DNA of 64,000 nt from Natronorubrum sediminis (GCF_900108095.1 NZ_FNWL01000001.1:1178001-1242000); one strand, 5' to 3'; shown: positions 44,172 to 52,732, numbered from the stretch's first letter. Program-made: numbers and translations. Notes: a model not told the origin generated them from the letters alone.

Positions 44172-45701
44172 ATGTCGACCGAACAGGACACCCAATCGAC
44201 TGCGGCCGAGACGTACACCGAACTCGAATCGCGAATTCGTCGCATCTCGAACATCTCTCACGCGGGCGGCGTCCTCCGCTGGGACCAGGAAGTCGTCATG
44301 CCCGAAGACGGCACGCCCGCTCGAGCACAACAGCTCTCGACGCTCTCGTCGATCGGTCACGAGTTACTGACGGCCGACGAAACGGGCGAGTTGCTCGAGG
44401 CCCTCGAGTCCGAAGCCCTCTCGGACGAACAGGCGGCCGTCGTCCGCGAGGTCCGCCGACGCTACGACCGGGAGACGAGCGTCCCGCAGGAACTCGTCGA
44501 GGAGATTTCGGAGACGACGGCCACCGCCCACCCCAAGTGGAAAGAAGCCAAGGAAACCGACGACTTCGAGGCGTTCGCGCCGACGCTCGAGAAACTGGTC
44601 GAACTCAACCGCGAGTACGCGGCCCACATCGACCCCGACGCCGACCCCTACGAGGTGCTCTTCGCGGAGTACGAACCGTACCTCGACCTCGAGACGGCCG
44701 AACGCGTGCTCGAACGTCTGCGCGACGAACTCGTCCCGCTGATCGACGCGATCGACGACAGCGAAGCCGAGATCGAGACCGACGCGTTCGCGGGCACGTT
44801 CGAGGACGACGATCAGGAGGCCCTCGCACGAGACGTCCTCGACTCGCTGAACTACGATTGGGATCGCGGCCGACTGGATACGGCACCGCATCCGTTCTCG
44901 ACGGGCACGCAATTCGACGCCCGGGTGACGACTCGCTTCGAGGAGGACGACCTGCTCGGCTCCATCACGTCGACGATCCACGAGTTCGGTCACGCGAACT
45001 ACACGCAGGGACTCCCGGACGAGGGCTACGGAACGCCACTGGGCGAATCCCGCGACCTCTCGGTCCACGAATCCCAATCGCGGCTCTGGGAGAACCACGT
45101 CGGTCGCTCTCGGCCCTTCTGGGAACACTTCTTTCCCATCGCCCGCGAGCGATTCCCCGAACTCGAGGCGGTCTCCCCGAAAGAAGCCTACGAGGCGGCG
45201 AATCAGGTCTACGACGACAACCTCATCCGCGTCGAAGCGGACGAACTCACCTACCACCTCCACATCGTCATCCGCTTCGAGGTCGAGCGAGCCCTGATCT
45301 CGGGCGATCTCGAGGTCAGTGAGGTTCCCGAGGTCTGGAACGACAAGTACGAAGAGTATCTCGGCGTTCGTCCCGAGACCGACGCGGAAGGCTGTCTGCA
45401 GGACATCCACTGGTCACACGGCTCCTTCGGCTACTTCCCGACGTACTCGCTTGGCTCCGTGCTCGCCGCACAGTTGTACGCGACTGCCGAAGACGAACTT
45501 GGAGATCTCGACGACGATATTCGGGCTGGCGAGTTCGAGGAGCTAAACGGCTGGCTCCGCGAGAACATCCACCAACACGGCTGCCAGTACACCACGCCCG
45601 ACCTGATCGAGGAGGCGAGCGATGAAGCGTTCACGGCCGACTACTTCCTCGAGTACGTCACCGAGAAGTACGGCGAATTGTACGATCTCGAGGCGTACTG
45701 A
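44172..45701 (+). CDS. Carboxypeptidase M32 (Taq-type)
   Basis: 509 residues. Helical N-terminal part, then the zinc motif TIHEFGHANYTQG with His270-Glu271-x-x-His274. The signature HESQSRLWENHVGRS (about 298-312) includes the third ligand Glu. These dimeric carboxypeptidases remove C-terminal residues from peptides. Length agrees with other M32 enzymes (about 500). No signal peptide, so cytoplasmic peptide turnover. Confidence 0.95.
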   Translation: MSTEQDTQSTAAETYTELESRIRRISNISHAGGVLRWDQEVVMPEDGTPARAQQLSTLSSIGHELLTADETGELLEALESEALSDEQAAVVREVRRRYDRETSVPQELVEEISETTATAHPKWKEAKETDDFEAFAPTLEKLVELNREYAAHIDPDADPYEVLFAEYEPYLDLETAERVLERLRDELVPLIDAIDDSEAEIETDAFAGTFEDDDQEALARDVLDSLNYDWDRGRLDTAPHPFSTGTQFDARVTTRFEEDDLLGSITSTIHEFGHANYTQGLPDEGYGTPLGESRDLSVHESQSRLWENHVGRSRPFWEHFFPIARERFPELEAVSPKEAYEAANQVYDDNLIRVEADELTYHLHIVIRFEVERALISGDLEVSEVPEVWNDKYEEYLGVRPETDAEGCLQDIHWSHGSFGYFPTYSLGSVLAAQLYATAEDELGDLDDDIRAGEFEELNGWLRENIHQHGCQYTTPDLIEEASDEAFTADYFLEYVTEKYGELYDLEAY

Positions 45702-45761
45702 CGAACGGATCACACGTTCCGGTGGCTATTTTTGTCGCCTCGACGTACAACTCGGGCGAAT

Positions 45762-46505
45762 ATGGTCGAAACGTCACTCGAGTCGAAGACGGCGATCGTC
45801 ACGGGAGCGAGCGCGGGCATCGGCGCGGCGACCTGTCACGAGTTCGCGGCCGCGGGTGCGAACGTGGTCCTCGCGGCCCGTAGCGAGGATACGTTGGACG
45901 CCATTGCGGATGACCTCGAGTCGGCCCACGGTGTCGAAACACTGGTCGTCCCGACGAACGTCCGCGAGGAGGAGGCTGTCGACGCGCTGATCGAGGAAAC
46001 CATCGACGCCTTCGGCGGGATCGACGTCCTGGTGAACAACGCCGGACTCTCTCGAGGGAGCGACGTGGAGTCCATGTCGACCGAGGAGTACGAGACGATG
46101 CAGGAGACGAACGTCGACGGTCTCTTCTACGCGACGCGGGCCGCGATTCCCCACGTTCGCGAGCGAACGGGACACATCGTCTTCGTCGGCAGTTTCGCGG
46201 GCCAGTACCCGCGGTCGTTCAATCCCGTTTACGCCGCGACGAAGTGGTGGACGCGGGGCTTCGCCAAGAGCGTCGCCGCACAGGTCGGCGACGACGGCGT
46301 CGGCGTCACCGTCGTCAACCCCGCGGAGGTCCGCTCGGAGTTCGAAGCGGCCGACGGCAAGACGTTCGCGGAGCACTTCGAGGAGGGCGAGGTCAGCGAA
46401 CCCGAGGAGGTCGCCGAGGCGATTCGCTTCGCCGCGAGTCGCGAGGGCTCGAGCATCAGCGAGATCGACGTCAACCGACGAGACAAGTTCGCCGACGGGT
46501 TCTAA
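45762..46505 (+). CDS. Short-chain dehydrogenase/reductase
   Basis: 247 residues. Rossmann TGASAGIG (14-21), NNAG (92-95) and a complete catalytic triad Ser144-Tyr157-Lys161 (VGSFAGQYPRSFNPVYAATK). It belongs to the DltE/SDR group with unknown substrate. A TATA-like box (ctatttttg, 45725-45733) upstream supports ATG 45762 as start (near-leaderless). In contrast to the SDR at 39746 the active site is intact. Convergent with vapC. Confidence 0.9.
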   Translation: MVETSLESKTAIVTGASAGIGAATCHEFAAAGANVVLAARSEDTLDAIADDLESAHGVETLVVPTNVREEEAVDALIEETIDAFGGIDVLVNNAGLSRGSDVESMSTEEYETMQETNVDGLFYATRAAIPHVRERTGHIVFVGSFAGQYPRSFNPVYAATKWWTRGFAKSVAAQVGDDGVGVTVVNPAEVRSEFEAADGKTFAEHFEEGEVSEPEEVAEAIRFAASREGSSISEIDVNRRDKFADGF

Positions 46506-46544
46506 CGGAGAGACACGTTCGAGAGTTCGACAGAGTCGGCGAAC

Positions 46545-47012
46545 TCAGCCTTCGAGAAATCGATTCAGTTCACGAAATTCCGTCGGTGAGAGAATGATTT
46601 CGGTATCGAATGCATCGAATCGTTCGAAGTCGTGGTCGATCGTCAACACAGTTTTGACCCCTTCGTCGATCGCGACCTGTGCGTAGTAGCCGTCCCATCC
46701 GCCAACGTTCGCGTCATTCGACCGGGAAAACCCATCCAAAACGACGGCTTCGGATATCCCGTCGTACCAGTGGATCCGCTTCGCGTCCATGAAATTCTGT
46801 AACAGCCGAGATGCGTCCGCGTTCGAACGGCCGTAGTGCGTCGTCAAGACGGTATGTGCTCCGAACAGCGCGGGATACGGAACGACGGCATCGATATCGC
46901 CAGCGATGGCATCTCGAACGTACGAGAGCGCACTTTCGCGAACCGGGGCCTGTGTATGGGCGAGGGCAATCACTCCAACATCGAACAGGTACGGCCCACC
47001 AGCGTCACTCAT
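46545..47012 (-). CDS. vapC: PIN-domain RNase toxin (VapC-like)
   Basis: 155 residues. The PIN fold has the first acid Asp11 in YLFDVGVIAL and C-terminal acids in NVGGWDGYYAQVA and TIDHDFERFD. The second acid expected around residues 40-50 (PYPALFGAH) is not obvious. VapC toxins cut RNA and are held by VapB. ATG 47010-47012 overlaps the vapB stop by eight bases, so they form a toxin-antitoxin operon. The longer ORF to 47297 covers vapB and is a shadow. Confidence 0.83.
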   Translation of the reverse strand: MSDAGGPYLFDVGVIALAHTQAPVRESALSYVRDAIAGDIDAVVPYPALFGAHTVLTTHYGRSNADASRLLQNFMDAKRIHWYDGISEAVVLDGFSRSNDANVGGWDGYYAQVAIDEGVKTVLTIDHDFERFDAFDTEIILSPTEFRELNRFLEG

Positions 47013-47289
47013 CCGTACGTTTCTCTGCACCGCGTCGAACAGCGTCTCTGTGCTTGCGGGCAACCGGGTCGACCCCGTCCTCGAGCGACGTCGTCCCCCC
47101 ACGCTCTGAAGCCGTTTCCTCGAGGAGTCGATCCATCCGTTCGATAATCTGTTCAGGGTCGTCCTCGGGCTCGACGACCGCTTTCCCGTCTTCTTCGTGG
47201 ATCTCCACTTCTGTCCCAGGAGTGATACCGAGGCGTTCTCGTACTTCCTGTGGGAGGACGATCCGCCCCTTCGAATCCACTTTCGCCAT
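47005..47289 (-). CDS. vapB: AbrB/SpoVT-domain antitoxin (VapB-like)
   Basis: 94 residues starting MAKVDSKGRIVLPQEVRERLG, the AbrB-type swapped-hairpin DNA-binding domain (1-46), followed by an acidic helical tail (47-94) that likely binds VapC. Such antitoxins bind their own promoters. A perfect 7-base inverted repeat (47291-47309) just upstream of the ATG is a candidate operator. Overlaps vapC by eight bases. Confidence 0.85.
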   Translation of the reverse strand: MAKVDSKGRIVLPQEVRERLGITPGTEVEIHEEDGKAVVEPEDDPEQIIERMDRLLEETASERGGTTSLEDGVDPVARKHRDAVRRGAEKRTDE

Positions 47290-47290
47290 A

Positions 47291-47309
47291 TTCCCACAAA
47301 GGGTGGGAA
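47291..47309. promoter_or_regulatory. Inverted repeat, candidate VapB operator
   Basis: ttcccac (47291-47297) and gtgggaa (47303-47309) form a perfect inverted repeat with a five-base gap, directly adjacent to the vapB start at 47289. It overlaps the predicted transcription start. AbrB-family antitoxins commonly autoregulate through such palindromes; binding here is inferred. Confidence 0.5.
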
Positions 47310-47468
47310 AGGGTATGGTCGTTTTGGTTAGCATGCTGACCTCGCTCGATGACCTGAATCCGAAAACTAGGTGCCGAGTTACGCCCGACGGTCCACCCAA
47401 CCAGCTCTTAAAAGGATAATTGCACGTGCCGGGTGTAGACTCACCCGCGACGGACCCCTTGCGTGCGT

Positions 47469-48065
47469 ATGCGCCTCTCGATTCCAGGCCTCCCCGGCGT
47501 CTACTACGACACCGACTCCGGCACGACGGCGATCGGCGTCGCGACAACCGCGCTCGGCCGCAAAGCACCGAAACCCAAGGGCTACGCCATCCAACTGTTG
47601 CCCTACCTCTGGTCGTTCAACGTCGACCTCCACGAGGTTCCAAACGACCACCCGATTCAGTACCTCCACCCCGAGAGCGCTCAGAGCCTCGGCGAACTCT
47701 CGCCCGAACGCGGCATGCGTCAGGCCGGCACCGAACTCGAGTCCGTCCTTCGGTTCGTCTGGTCGGTCAATCAGGAACTCGAGTCGACGACCAACCAGTT
47801 GATCGGCCGCCCTGAACAGACGGCCGGCGTCGTCATCGACATCGAGGACGGCAGCGTCAGCGTCGACGGCGAGAGACTCGAGACCGACGAGTTCGACCTC
47901 GAGGGAGACTCTGGGCCCGAAACCGAACACGAACACGAAATCGAAGACGAGAGCGAGAGCGAGACCGGCGTCGACACGTTCGGCGGCACCGAAGAGGCAC
48001 CCGGCGAGGAGTTCGAGGCCGACGACGATCCGAGCGTCGACGACATCGATCCGGACGAGCCCTAA
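47469..48065 (+). CDS. Hypothetical acidic haloarchaeal protein
   Basis: 198 residues from ATG 47469. Residues 1-120 form a compact domain (SIPGLPGVYYDTDSGTTAIG, KGYAIQLLPYLWSFNVDLHEVP, LRFVWSVNQELESTTN). The rest is an extremely acidic, low-complexity tail rich in Glu/Asp/Ser. No family recognised; the domain start may be a small metabolite- or protein-binding fold. A TATA-like box (cttaaaag, 47406-47413) lies about 60 bases upstream. Confidence 0.75.
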   Translation: MRLSIPGLPGVYYDTDSGTTAIGVATTALGRKAPKPKGYAIQLLPYLWSFNVDLHEVPNDHPIQYLHPESAQSLGELSPERGMRQAGTELESVLRFVWSVNQELESTTNQLIGRPEQTAGVVIDIEDGSVSVDGERLETDEFDLEGDSGPETEHEHEIEDESESETGVDTFGGTEEAPGEEFEADDDPSVDDIDPDEP

Positions 48066-48150
48066 CGTTCTCTTTCACCGAGAGAGGTGACAAGAGAGTC
48101 GCCACTGGCCGTGTAGCGAAATACCGCAGAAAACCACTCGAGTCCGTCGC

Positions 48151-48420
48151 TTACGCGCCGGCGGATTCGAGTGCGTCTTCGATATCGTCGCGCTGGGTGA
48201 CGCCGACGAAGCGCTCGACGATGCCGTCGTCGTTCTCGATGACGAGCGTCGGCAGCGACCGAACCTGATACTCGTTGGCCACGTCCTGTTGCTCGTCGAC
48301 GTTTACTTTCTCGACTTCGAATCGGCCCTCCCAGTCGTCCTCGAGGTCCTCGAGGATCGGATCCTGGGTCTTACAGGGGCCACACCAGTCAGCGTAGAAA
48401 TCCTTGAGTGTGACAGTCAT
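48151..48420 (-). CDS. trxA: Thioredoxin
   Basis: 89 residues, a minimal thioredoxin fold. The active site is Cys13-Gly-Pro-Cys16 in YADWCGPCKT, with the cis-Pro motif VRSLPT and an acidic C-terminal helix. It reduces protein disulphides. ATG 48418-48420 is favoured because a TATA-like box (cttatgcg, about 48447-48454) gives a short leader. Convergent with the acidic hypothetical gene at 47469. Confidence 0.94.
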   Translation of the reverse strand: MTVTLKDFYADWCGPCKTQDPILEDLEDDWEGRFEVEKVNVDEQQDVANEYQVRSLPTLVIENDDGIVERFVGVTQRDDIEDALESAGA

Positions 48421-48613
48421 CGGTTCACCGCTAGTTCCGACGCGTCGCGCATAAGGGTTTCCCACCAGTTCTCGATTGCCGCAATCGGCGACAGAGGCGG
48501 ACAGACCGGGCCGAGCCAGCGGGCTCCTCGAGCGGGGCCAGACGCTCCCAATTCGGAAGGACCGTCTCGCGCGAATTAAATCAGTCCCCCTCCAAAGACC
48601 GGGCAGACAATCG

Positions 48614-49501
48614 ATGGTCGTGACGCTCCCCGAGACGGTGTTGTCCCAGTATCGGCGGTTTTCGCTCTACAACTCGCCGTATCCGGCCCACGACGAGGGC
48701 TGTGCGATCGACTTGTATCCGGGCACTCTTCGAGACGGACGAACGACGGCCGCACCCAGTCCGGTGTCTGGAACCGTCCTCGAGACAACCGCCGTTCGCG
48801 CGCCGCCGAAGTCGTACGCCCCCGAGCACGACTACCTAATCCTCCTCGAGTGCGACGGCCCCGGCGACCTCGCGGGGCTAACGGCCCGGGTTTTGCACGT
48901 CGAGCCGTCGGTCGAAGCCGGACAGCGCGTCGAGCGCGGCGACTGCCTCGGCGAACTCGTCCGCGCGGGCTTCTTCGCCCCGTGGGTCGACAACCACCTC
49001 CACGTCGGCTTCCGGCGACCCGACCAGAACCCCCGACGGGCGTCTGGCTCCCTGTCACTCGAGGTCGGCGTCGACGTCGAGGGACTCGAGTGGGACGGAA
49101 CCGGCACAGTCGTCTCGACGGGGGAGACGTACGCCGTCCTCGACGCTCCAGTTCACCCCAACCCGGGCGAGACGTTCGTCGGCATCCGAGCCGACGAGGG
49201 CGGCGTACTCGACGGTGGGTTGCCCCACTACGACGGCGGCGGGATCTACGGACGGGACAGCAGGGTTCGCTCGCTCGAGCAACCGGTGTCGCTAAACGAT
49301 GACCGACTCGGCGCTGTGGCTGGGCGAACGATCGCATGGGAAGACGTGGTCGTCACGGCCAACGGCGAGGCGATTACCGGGCTCTCGCTGTTTTGCGCTC
49401 GAGACGACGCGTTCGGGGCGAAGCTGATCTGCCCGGAGACGGCGTTTTCGGTCGGCGACTCGGTTCGAGTTCGGGTACGAGTACAGGAGACCGGCGAGTG
49501 A
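48614..49501 (+). CDS. LytM/M23-like metallo-domain protein
   Basis: 295 residues. The N-terminal half resembles an M23 beta-barrel domain: His26 and Asp33 in AHDEGCAIDLY, and His128-x-His130 in DNHLHVGF, the usual zinc ligands. The C-terminal half (about 150-295) is a beta-rich unknown domain. In archaea, which lack murein, M23-like proteins are rare; the substrate is unknown. A TATA-like box (aattaaatc, 48574-48582) upstream supports ATG 48614. No signal peptide, so probably cytoplasmic. Confidence 0.75.
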   Translation: MVVTLPETVLSQYRRFSLYNSPYPAHDEGCAIDLYPGTLRDGRTTAAPSPVSGTVLETTAVRAPPKSYAPEHDYLILLECDGPGDLAGLTARVLHVEPSVEAGQRVERGDCLGELVRAGFFAPWVDNHLHVGFRRPDQNPRRASGSLSLEVGVDVEGLEWDGTGTVVSTGETYAVLDAPVHPNPGETFVGIRADEGGVLDGGLPHYDGGGIYGRDSRVRSLEQPVSLNDDRLGAVAGRTIAWEDVVVTANGEAITGLSLFCARDDAFGAKLICPETAFSVGDSVRVRVRVQETGE

Positions 49502-49554
49502 GAACAGGGTGGCAGCGACTCGTCCCGGATGGGAACTCGAGGAGCGCCCGTCGA

Positions 49555-50049
49555 TTACGGGTTCTGGTGTTCGTCTTTTGCTCGCTGGTAGCGCTCGTCC
49601 TCGCGAACGCGTTCCCAGTAGGATTCGAAGACGAGGGCCCCAGCCCGCTTGTCGGGATCGGCCCACTGCTGTGGCTCGCGTTCCCCGCCGTCGCTCTCGT
49701 CGTACTTCCTCCCGCCGGGGTACTTCGCGTACCGCATCGCTCGTGTGTACCCCATCTGGAGGTACTTCCGGGCCATATCCATTCCCGGAAAGTCGTCGTT
49801 CGCTCGGTAGCGTTCGTAGCGCTCGTAGATGTCCTGTGCTGACTCTCGAGCAGCGGCTTCGTCCGCGTAGGACCACAGCGGCAGGAGTTCGCTCTTGTAC
49901 GGTTCGACTTTGAAGACGCCTTCCTCGCCGCGACCGATCTCGTATCGCTCGGGCTCGTCGCGAAAGTCGATATCGTACTCGGGGCCGTCGTCTCCCCCCT
50001 GATCGGTCGCGTCGCCGTCACCCGCGCTGTCGTCGGTCGGATCGGGCAT
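49555..50049 (-). CDS. DUF4385 family protein
   Basis: 164 residues. After an acidic N-terminus the conserved part DIDFRDEPERYEIGRGEEGVF, then YKSELLPLWSYADEAAARES and GMDMARKYLQMGYTRAMRYA, with YPGGRKY, matches DUF4385. Function unknown. ATG 50047-50049 starts it; a much longer upstream ORF overlaps the thioesterase gene antisense and is a shadow. Divergent from the thioesterase gene. Confidence 0.85.
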   Translation of the reverse strand: MPDPTDDSAGDGDATDQGGDDGPEYDIDFRDEPERYEIGRGEEGVFKVEPYKSELLPLWSYADEAAARESAQDIYERYERYRANDDFPGMDMARKYLQMGYTRAMRYAKYPGGRKYDESDGGEREPQQWADPDKRAGALVFESYWERVREDERYQRAKDEHQNP

Positions 50050-50158
50050 GGGCGTGACACGCGCTCGAGTGATGTGAACCTGCGGCCTGGATGAACGATC
50101 GACAACGGGAACGTCTGGAAGCGGAGCCGTAAAGAGCGTCGGTCTGCGACCAGCAGCT

Positions 50159-50638
50159 ATGACCGAAGACGTGCAGACGATGATGGCGGAGTTCGACGAC
50201 GTCGGCGAGTTACTGCAGTACTTCATCGACGAACACCAGGAGTTCCTCTCGTGGATCGGCACGACCGTCGAACACGTCGGCGACGGCACGATGACGCTCG
50301 AGATTCCATACGACGAGAAGCTGAGCAACACCCGCCCCAACGCGCCGGAAACCGAGCGGGCGGACCTCCACGGCGGCGTCGCGGCGACCCTGATCGACAC
50401 GGCTGGCGGGCTCGTCCTTCGAACGGAGGTGGACGAACCCTTCGACATCAGCGTCGCGACAATCAACCTGAACGTCAACTACCTTCGGCCCGCGACGGGC
50501 GACCTCTCGGCGACGGCCGACGTGATCCGCGTCGGCGGCAGCGTCGGCGTCAGCGAGATCACGGTCGAGAGCACGACCCCCGACGGCGAGACGAAGGAAG
50601 TCGCGACCGGACAGGGAGCGTACCGGATCTTCCGGTAA
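50159..50638 (+). CDS. PaaI-type hotdog thioesterase
   Basis: 159 residues of a hotdog domain. The core motif is ADLHGGVAATLIDTAGGL (catalytic Asp in LIDTA) with the strand INLNVNYLRPATGD. It cleaves acyl-CoA thioesters (PaaI/YbgC group). No signal peptide. Start ATG 50159; divergent from the DUF4385 gene with ~110 bases between. Confidence 0.9.
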   Translation: MTEDVQTMMAEFDDVGELLQYFIDEHQEFLSWIGTTVEHVGDGTMTLEIPYDEKLSNTRPNAPETERADLHGGVAATLIDTAGGLVLRTEVDEPFDISVATINLNVNYLRPATGDLSATADVIRVGGSVGVSEITVESTTPDGETKEVATGQGAYRIFR

Positions 50639-50682
50639 GAGCGAGCGGTACGCAGCTTTCTGGCGTGGTGTTCTGTCCGCTG

Positions 50683-50955
50683 CTACTGCCGTTTCAACAC
50701 GTCCGGCGGCAATCGACAGCCACAGGGGGCGACCTGTGCCGCCGTCGGTTCGACGAGTGCGACGACCATGACCGATTCGTGGCACTTCGGGCAATGCGTC
50801 CAGCGTTTCATGCCGTTTCGATCGTGGTAGCTGTAGGCCTCGTACTCGCATAGCGGGTCGTCGGCGCTCGAGTCCGGATTCTTCCTCGACTCACAACCGC
50901 TCCTCGAGTCCGGAGGAAGATCCGAGGATCGATCTGCGTCGTGGTCGTCGGTCAT
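50683..50955 (-). CDS. Small zinc-ribbon-like protein
   Basis: 90 residues. The N-terminus is acidic and unstructured, with two isolated cysteines; the C-terminal half has THCPKCHESVMVV and VAPCGCRLPP, two Cys pairs that likely bind zinc. No family recognised. Convergent with the thioesterase gene. Its start region faces a strong promoter for a structured RNA candidate at 51049. Confidence 0.75.
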   Translation of the reverse strand: MTDDHDADRSSDLPPDSRSGCESRKNPDSSADDPLCEYEAYSYHDRNGMKRWTHCPKCHESVMVVALVEPTAAQVAPCGCRLPPDVLKRQ

Positions 50956-51017
50956 AGATGGTCCTCCGTGAGTGGGTGTGTGGCCCGTCGTGGTGTGGAA
51001 TTTCGCTGCTGTTCGGG

Positions 51018-51027
51018 ACGTTTATAT
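51018..51027 (+). promoter_or_regulatory. TATA box of the structured RNA/small ORF at 51049
   Basis: The sequence acgtttatat is a strong BRE/TATA combination. Its centre is about 25 bases before 51049, so transcription should begin at or beside the ATG of a 24-codon ORF. It is the best promoter in the 395-base stretch between 50956 and 51350. Confidence 0.65.
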
Positions 51028-51048
51028 CGCCGGAGTAGTAACGTAATC

Positions 51049-51199
51049 ATGGCTTTTGAGTTCCCTTTCGGGAATAGAAGCCACGTCTCGGGTGGTCTAG
51101 CACCCGGGACATTTCAGGGATAGTGCCCCTTCGGCTTGCTGGAGCGTGGCTTCCGTACTAATTACTGTCGTAAATTATCTTATACCTACTGGTTTTTTT
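51049..51199 (+). ncRNA. Candidate structured small RNA (or leaderless 24-residue peptide mRNA)
   Basis: Between a clear promoter (51018-51027) and a T-run (51193-51199) lies a compact fold: hairpin ttccc/gggaa (51061-51074), an enclosing 9-bp stem gaagccacg (51077-51085) with cgtggcttc (51145-51153), and inside it cgggtg/cacccg plus other GC-rich hairpins. An ATG at the expected transcription start opens a 24-codon ORF ending at 51123, inside the same fold. Either a small RNA or a tiny leaderless message with structured 3' end. No known family recognised. Bases 51200-51350 hold nothing else than two actcgagtaaac repeats (from about 51253 and 51289). Confidence 0.5.
51193..51199 (+). terminator. 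T-run terminator
   Basis: Seven Ts follow the structured region by about 40 bases in an AT-rich setting, a typical archaeal termination signal. Confidence 0.5.
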
Positions 51200-51350
51200 A
51201 TGAAATAGAGGGGCGTGGAGCCGTCTCCGACCCCTCTCGAGCGCGTTACCCACTCGAGTAAACGACGGTACTCGAACAGCCACTAACACTCGAGTAAACA
51301 CGCTCGGACACCGAAATAGCCCAAACATGAATGGGAAAAACCGATCTGCG

Positions 51351-51521
51351 TTACCCGTTTAACCGCGACCCGTCGTCCTCGGTACCGTCAGATCGCTGTT
51401 GCGTGCCAGACTGCGAGCACGAGGCGAGCCAGAGGCGACCGTGGAGGTACCAGCCAATCGCCGCGACGAGCGCGAAGTAGCTGTAGATAGCCAGCTCGAC
51501 GTAGATGGAGGACTCGAGCAT
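51351..51521 (-). CDS. Short single-TM protein, 56 residues
   Basis: ATG 51519-51521 opens a 56-codon frame to a TAA at 51351. Residues 6-30 are hydrophobic (YVELAIYSYFALVAAIGWYL), followed by RLW and a polar acidic tail (DGTEDDGS). The codon use, acidic tail and membrane helix are like small haloarchaeal membrane proteins. Too short to assign. A second tiny membrane protein gene lies ~110 bases upstream on the same strand. Confidence 0.55.
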   Translation of the reverse strand: MLESSIYVELAIYSYFALVAAIGWYLHGRLWLASCSQSGTQQRSDGTEDDGSRLNG

Positions 51522-51628
51522 CGACGATGGCTACGCGCGAGTCCCTAATACACGATGACCTGCAGTAGGTCACGCTTCGTATAGTGGTGGCTATCGCGCC
51601 ACCGAACAACCGCTGGGGACTCGAGCGA

Positions 51629-51790
51629 TCACTGATTCGAGACCATCCAGTAGCGAACGCCGAGATAGACCATGACGAGGCCGAATGTGACGGCGAACAA
51701 CGGCGAATCGTCGGTGACCGCATAGACCAACGCGCCGGCGTTCAACACGATGCCGAGGATGTACATCGATTGCAGGCGGCGGTCGTTCAC
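51629..51790 (-). CDS. Short two-TM protein, 53 residues
   Basis: GTG 51788-51790 starts MNDRRLQSMYILGIVLNAG, a frame with two hydrophobic segments (about 9-24 and 30-48) ending RYWMVSNQ. A longer in-frame extension to 52003 has no coding character. Size and topology suggest a small membrane protein; family not recognised. Neighbours on the same strand are the short single-TM gene downstream and the cysteine hydrolase gene upstream. Confidence 0.6.
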   Translation of the reverse strand: MNDRRLQSMYILGIVLNAGALVYAVTDDSPLFAVTFGLVMVYLGVRYWMVSNQ

Positions 51791-52009
51791 GCTGGCGCAC
51801 CTCCGAGCGAACCAGGGAGTGTGGCCGAACGCTCGAGGCAACCCAACCGAGCATGTCGGGAGCTGTCCATATCGGATCGTTTCGGCGGGGCCGTTGAAAA
51901 CGCTCGCATTTCGCGTCGGAGGCGTCGATCTGAACGGCGCTCGAATCGAACCCTTCGACGGCCGAAGGTCGACGAAGACCTCGACGACGGATTCGCTCCA
52001 CAACGACCG

Positions 52010-52588
52010 CTACTCGCCCTCGAACTCGAGATCCTCGCTTTCGACGACCTCGCCGAACAACCAGTCGGCGTGCTCGAGAGCGTACTCCCTGTGGTCGTCT
52101 TCGATCGACCCGATGCAGTCTTCGACCATGAGCGGCCGGAAGTCCCGCAGACCGGCGCTGCCGCCAGTGTGGAGCACGCAGACGTTCGCGAGGGTACCAC
52201 AGATGACCAAATCGTGGATCCCGCGGGCGTTCAGCCAGCTCTCGAGTTCGGTGTTGTAGAAGGCGTCGTAGGTGTGTTTCTCGAGGACGTAGTCGTCGTC
52301 CTCGACGGAGAGTCCGTCGACGATTTCTGCTTCCCACGATCCCTCGAGGACGTGCTCGCCCCACTGCTCGAACTCGTCGTAGTAGTGGGCGTCCTCGAAC
52401 TGTTCGGGTGGATGAACGTCTCGCGTGTAGATGACCTGCGTGTCGGCGTTCCGGGCGCGTTCGACGAGGGCTGCGATCGGTTCGATCACCGACTCGCTGC
52501 CCGGCGCGTACAGCGAGCCATCGGGATGACAGAACCCGTTTTGCATGTCGACGACCACCACTGCCGTATTCGCTGGCTCGAGGTGCAT
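52010..52588 (-). CDS. Isochorismatase-family cysteine hydrolase
   Basis: 192 residues with a complete catalytic triad: Asp14 (VVVDMQNGF), Lys104 (LEKHTYDAF) and Cys137 (GTLANVCVLHT). This group includes nicotinamidases, N-carbamoylsarcosine amidases and isochorismatases. Given nicotinate phosphoribosyltransferase (54478) and nadE in this window, nicotinamidase is an attractive guess, but not proven; the Asp/His metal triad of PncA is not clearly present. ATG 52588 is supported by a possible box near 52612. Confidence 0.88.
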   Translation of the reverse strand: MHLEPANTAVVVVDMQNGFCHPDGSLYAPGSESVIEPIAALVERARNADTQVIYTRDVHPPEQFEDAHYYDEFEQWGEHVLEGSWEAEIVDGLSVEDDDYVLEKHTYDAFYNTELESWLNARGIHDLVICGTLANVCVLHTGGSAGLRDFRPLMVEDCIGSIEDDHREYALEHADWLFGEVVESEDLEFEGE

Positions 52589-52732
52589 ATGGGAGGTCCT
52601 ACGAAGGGGCGCGTGAAAACGTTCGTGGGCGCGACGCTGTCGGTCTTCGACGCGAGACGGTGATTCCGTCCCGATCACGTCAACCGGCGGTCTTTTTACA
52701 GGCCCGTTCGTAGTCGGTGTCATCGTTTCCAA

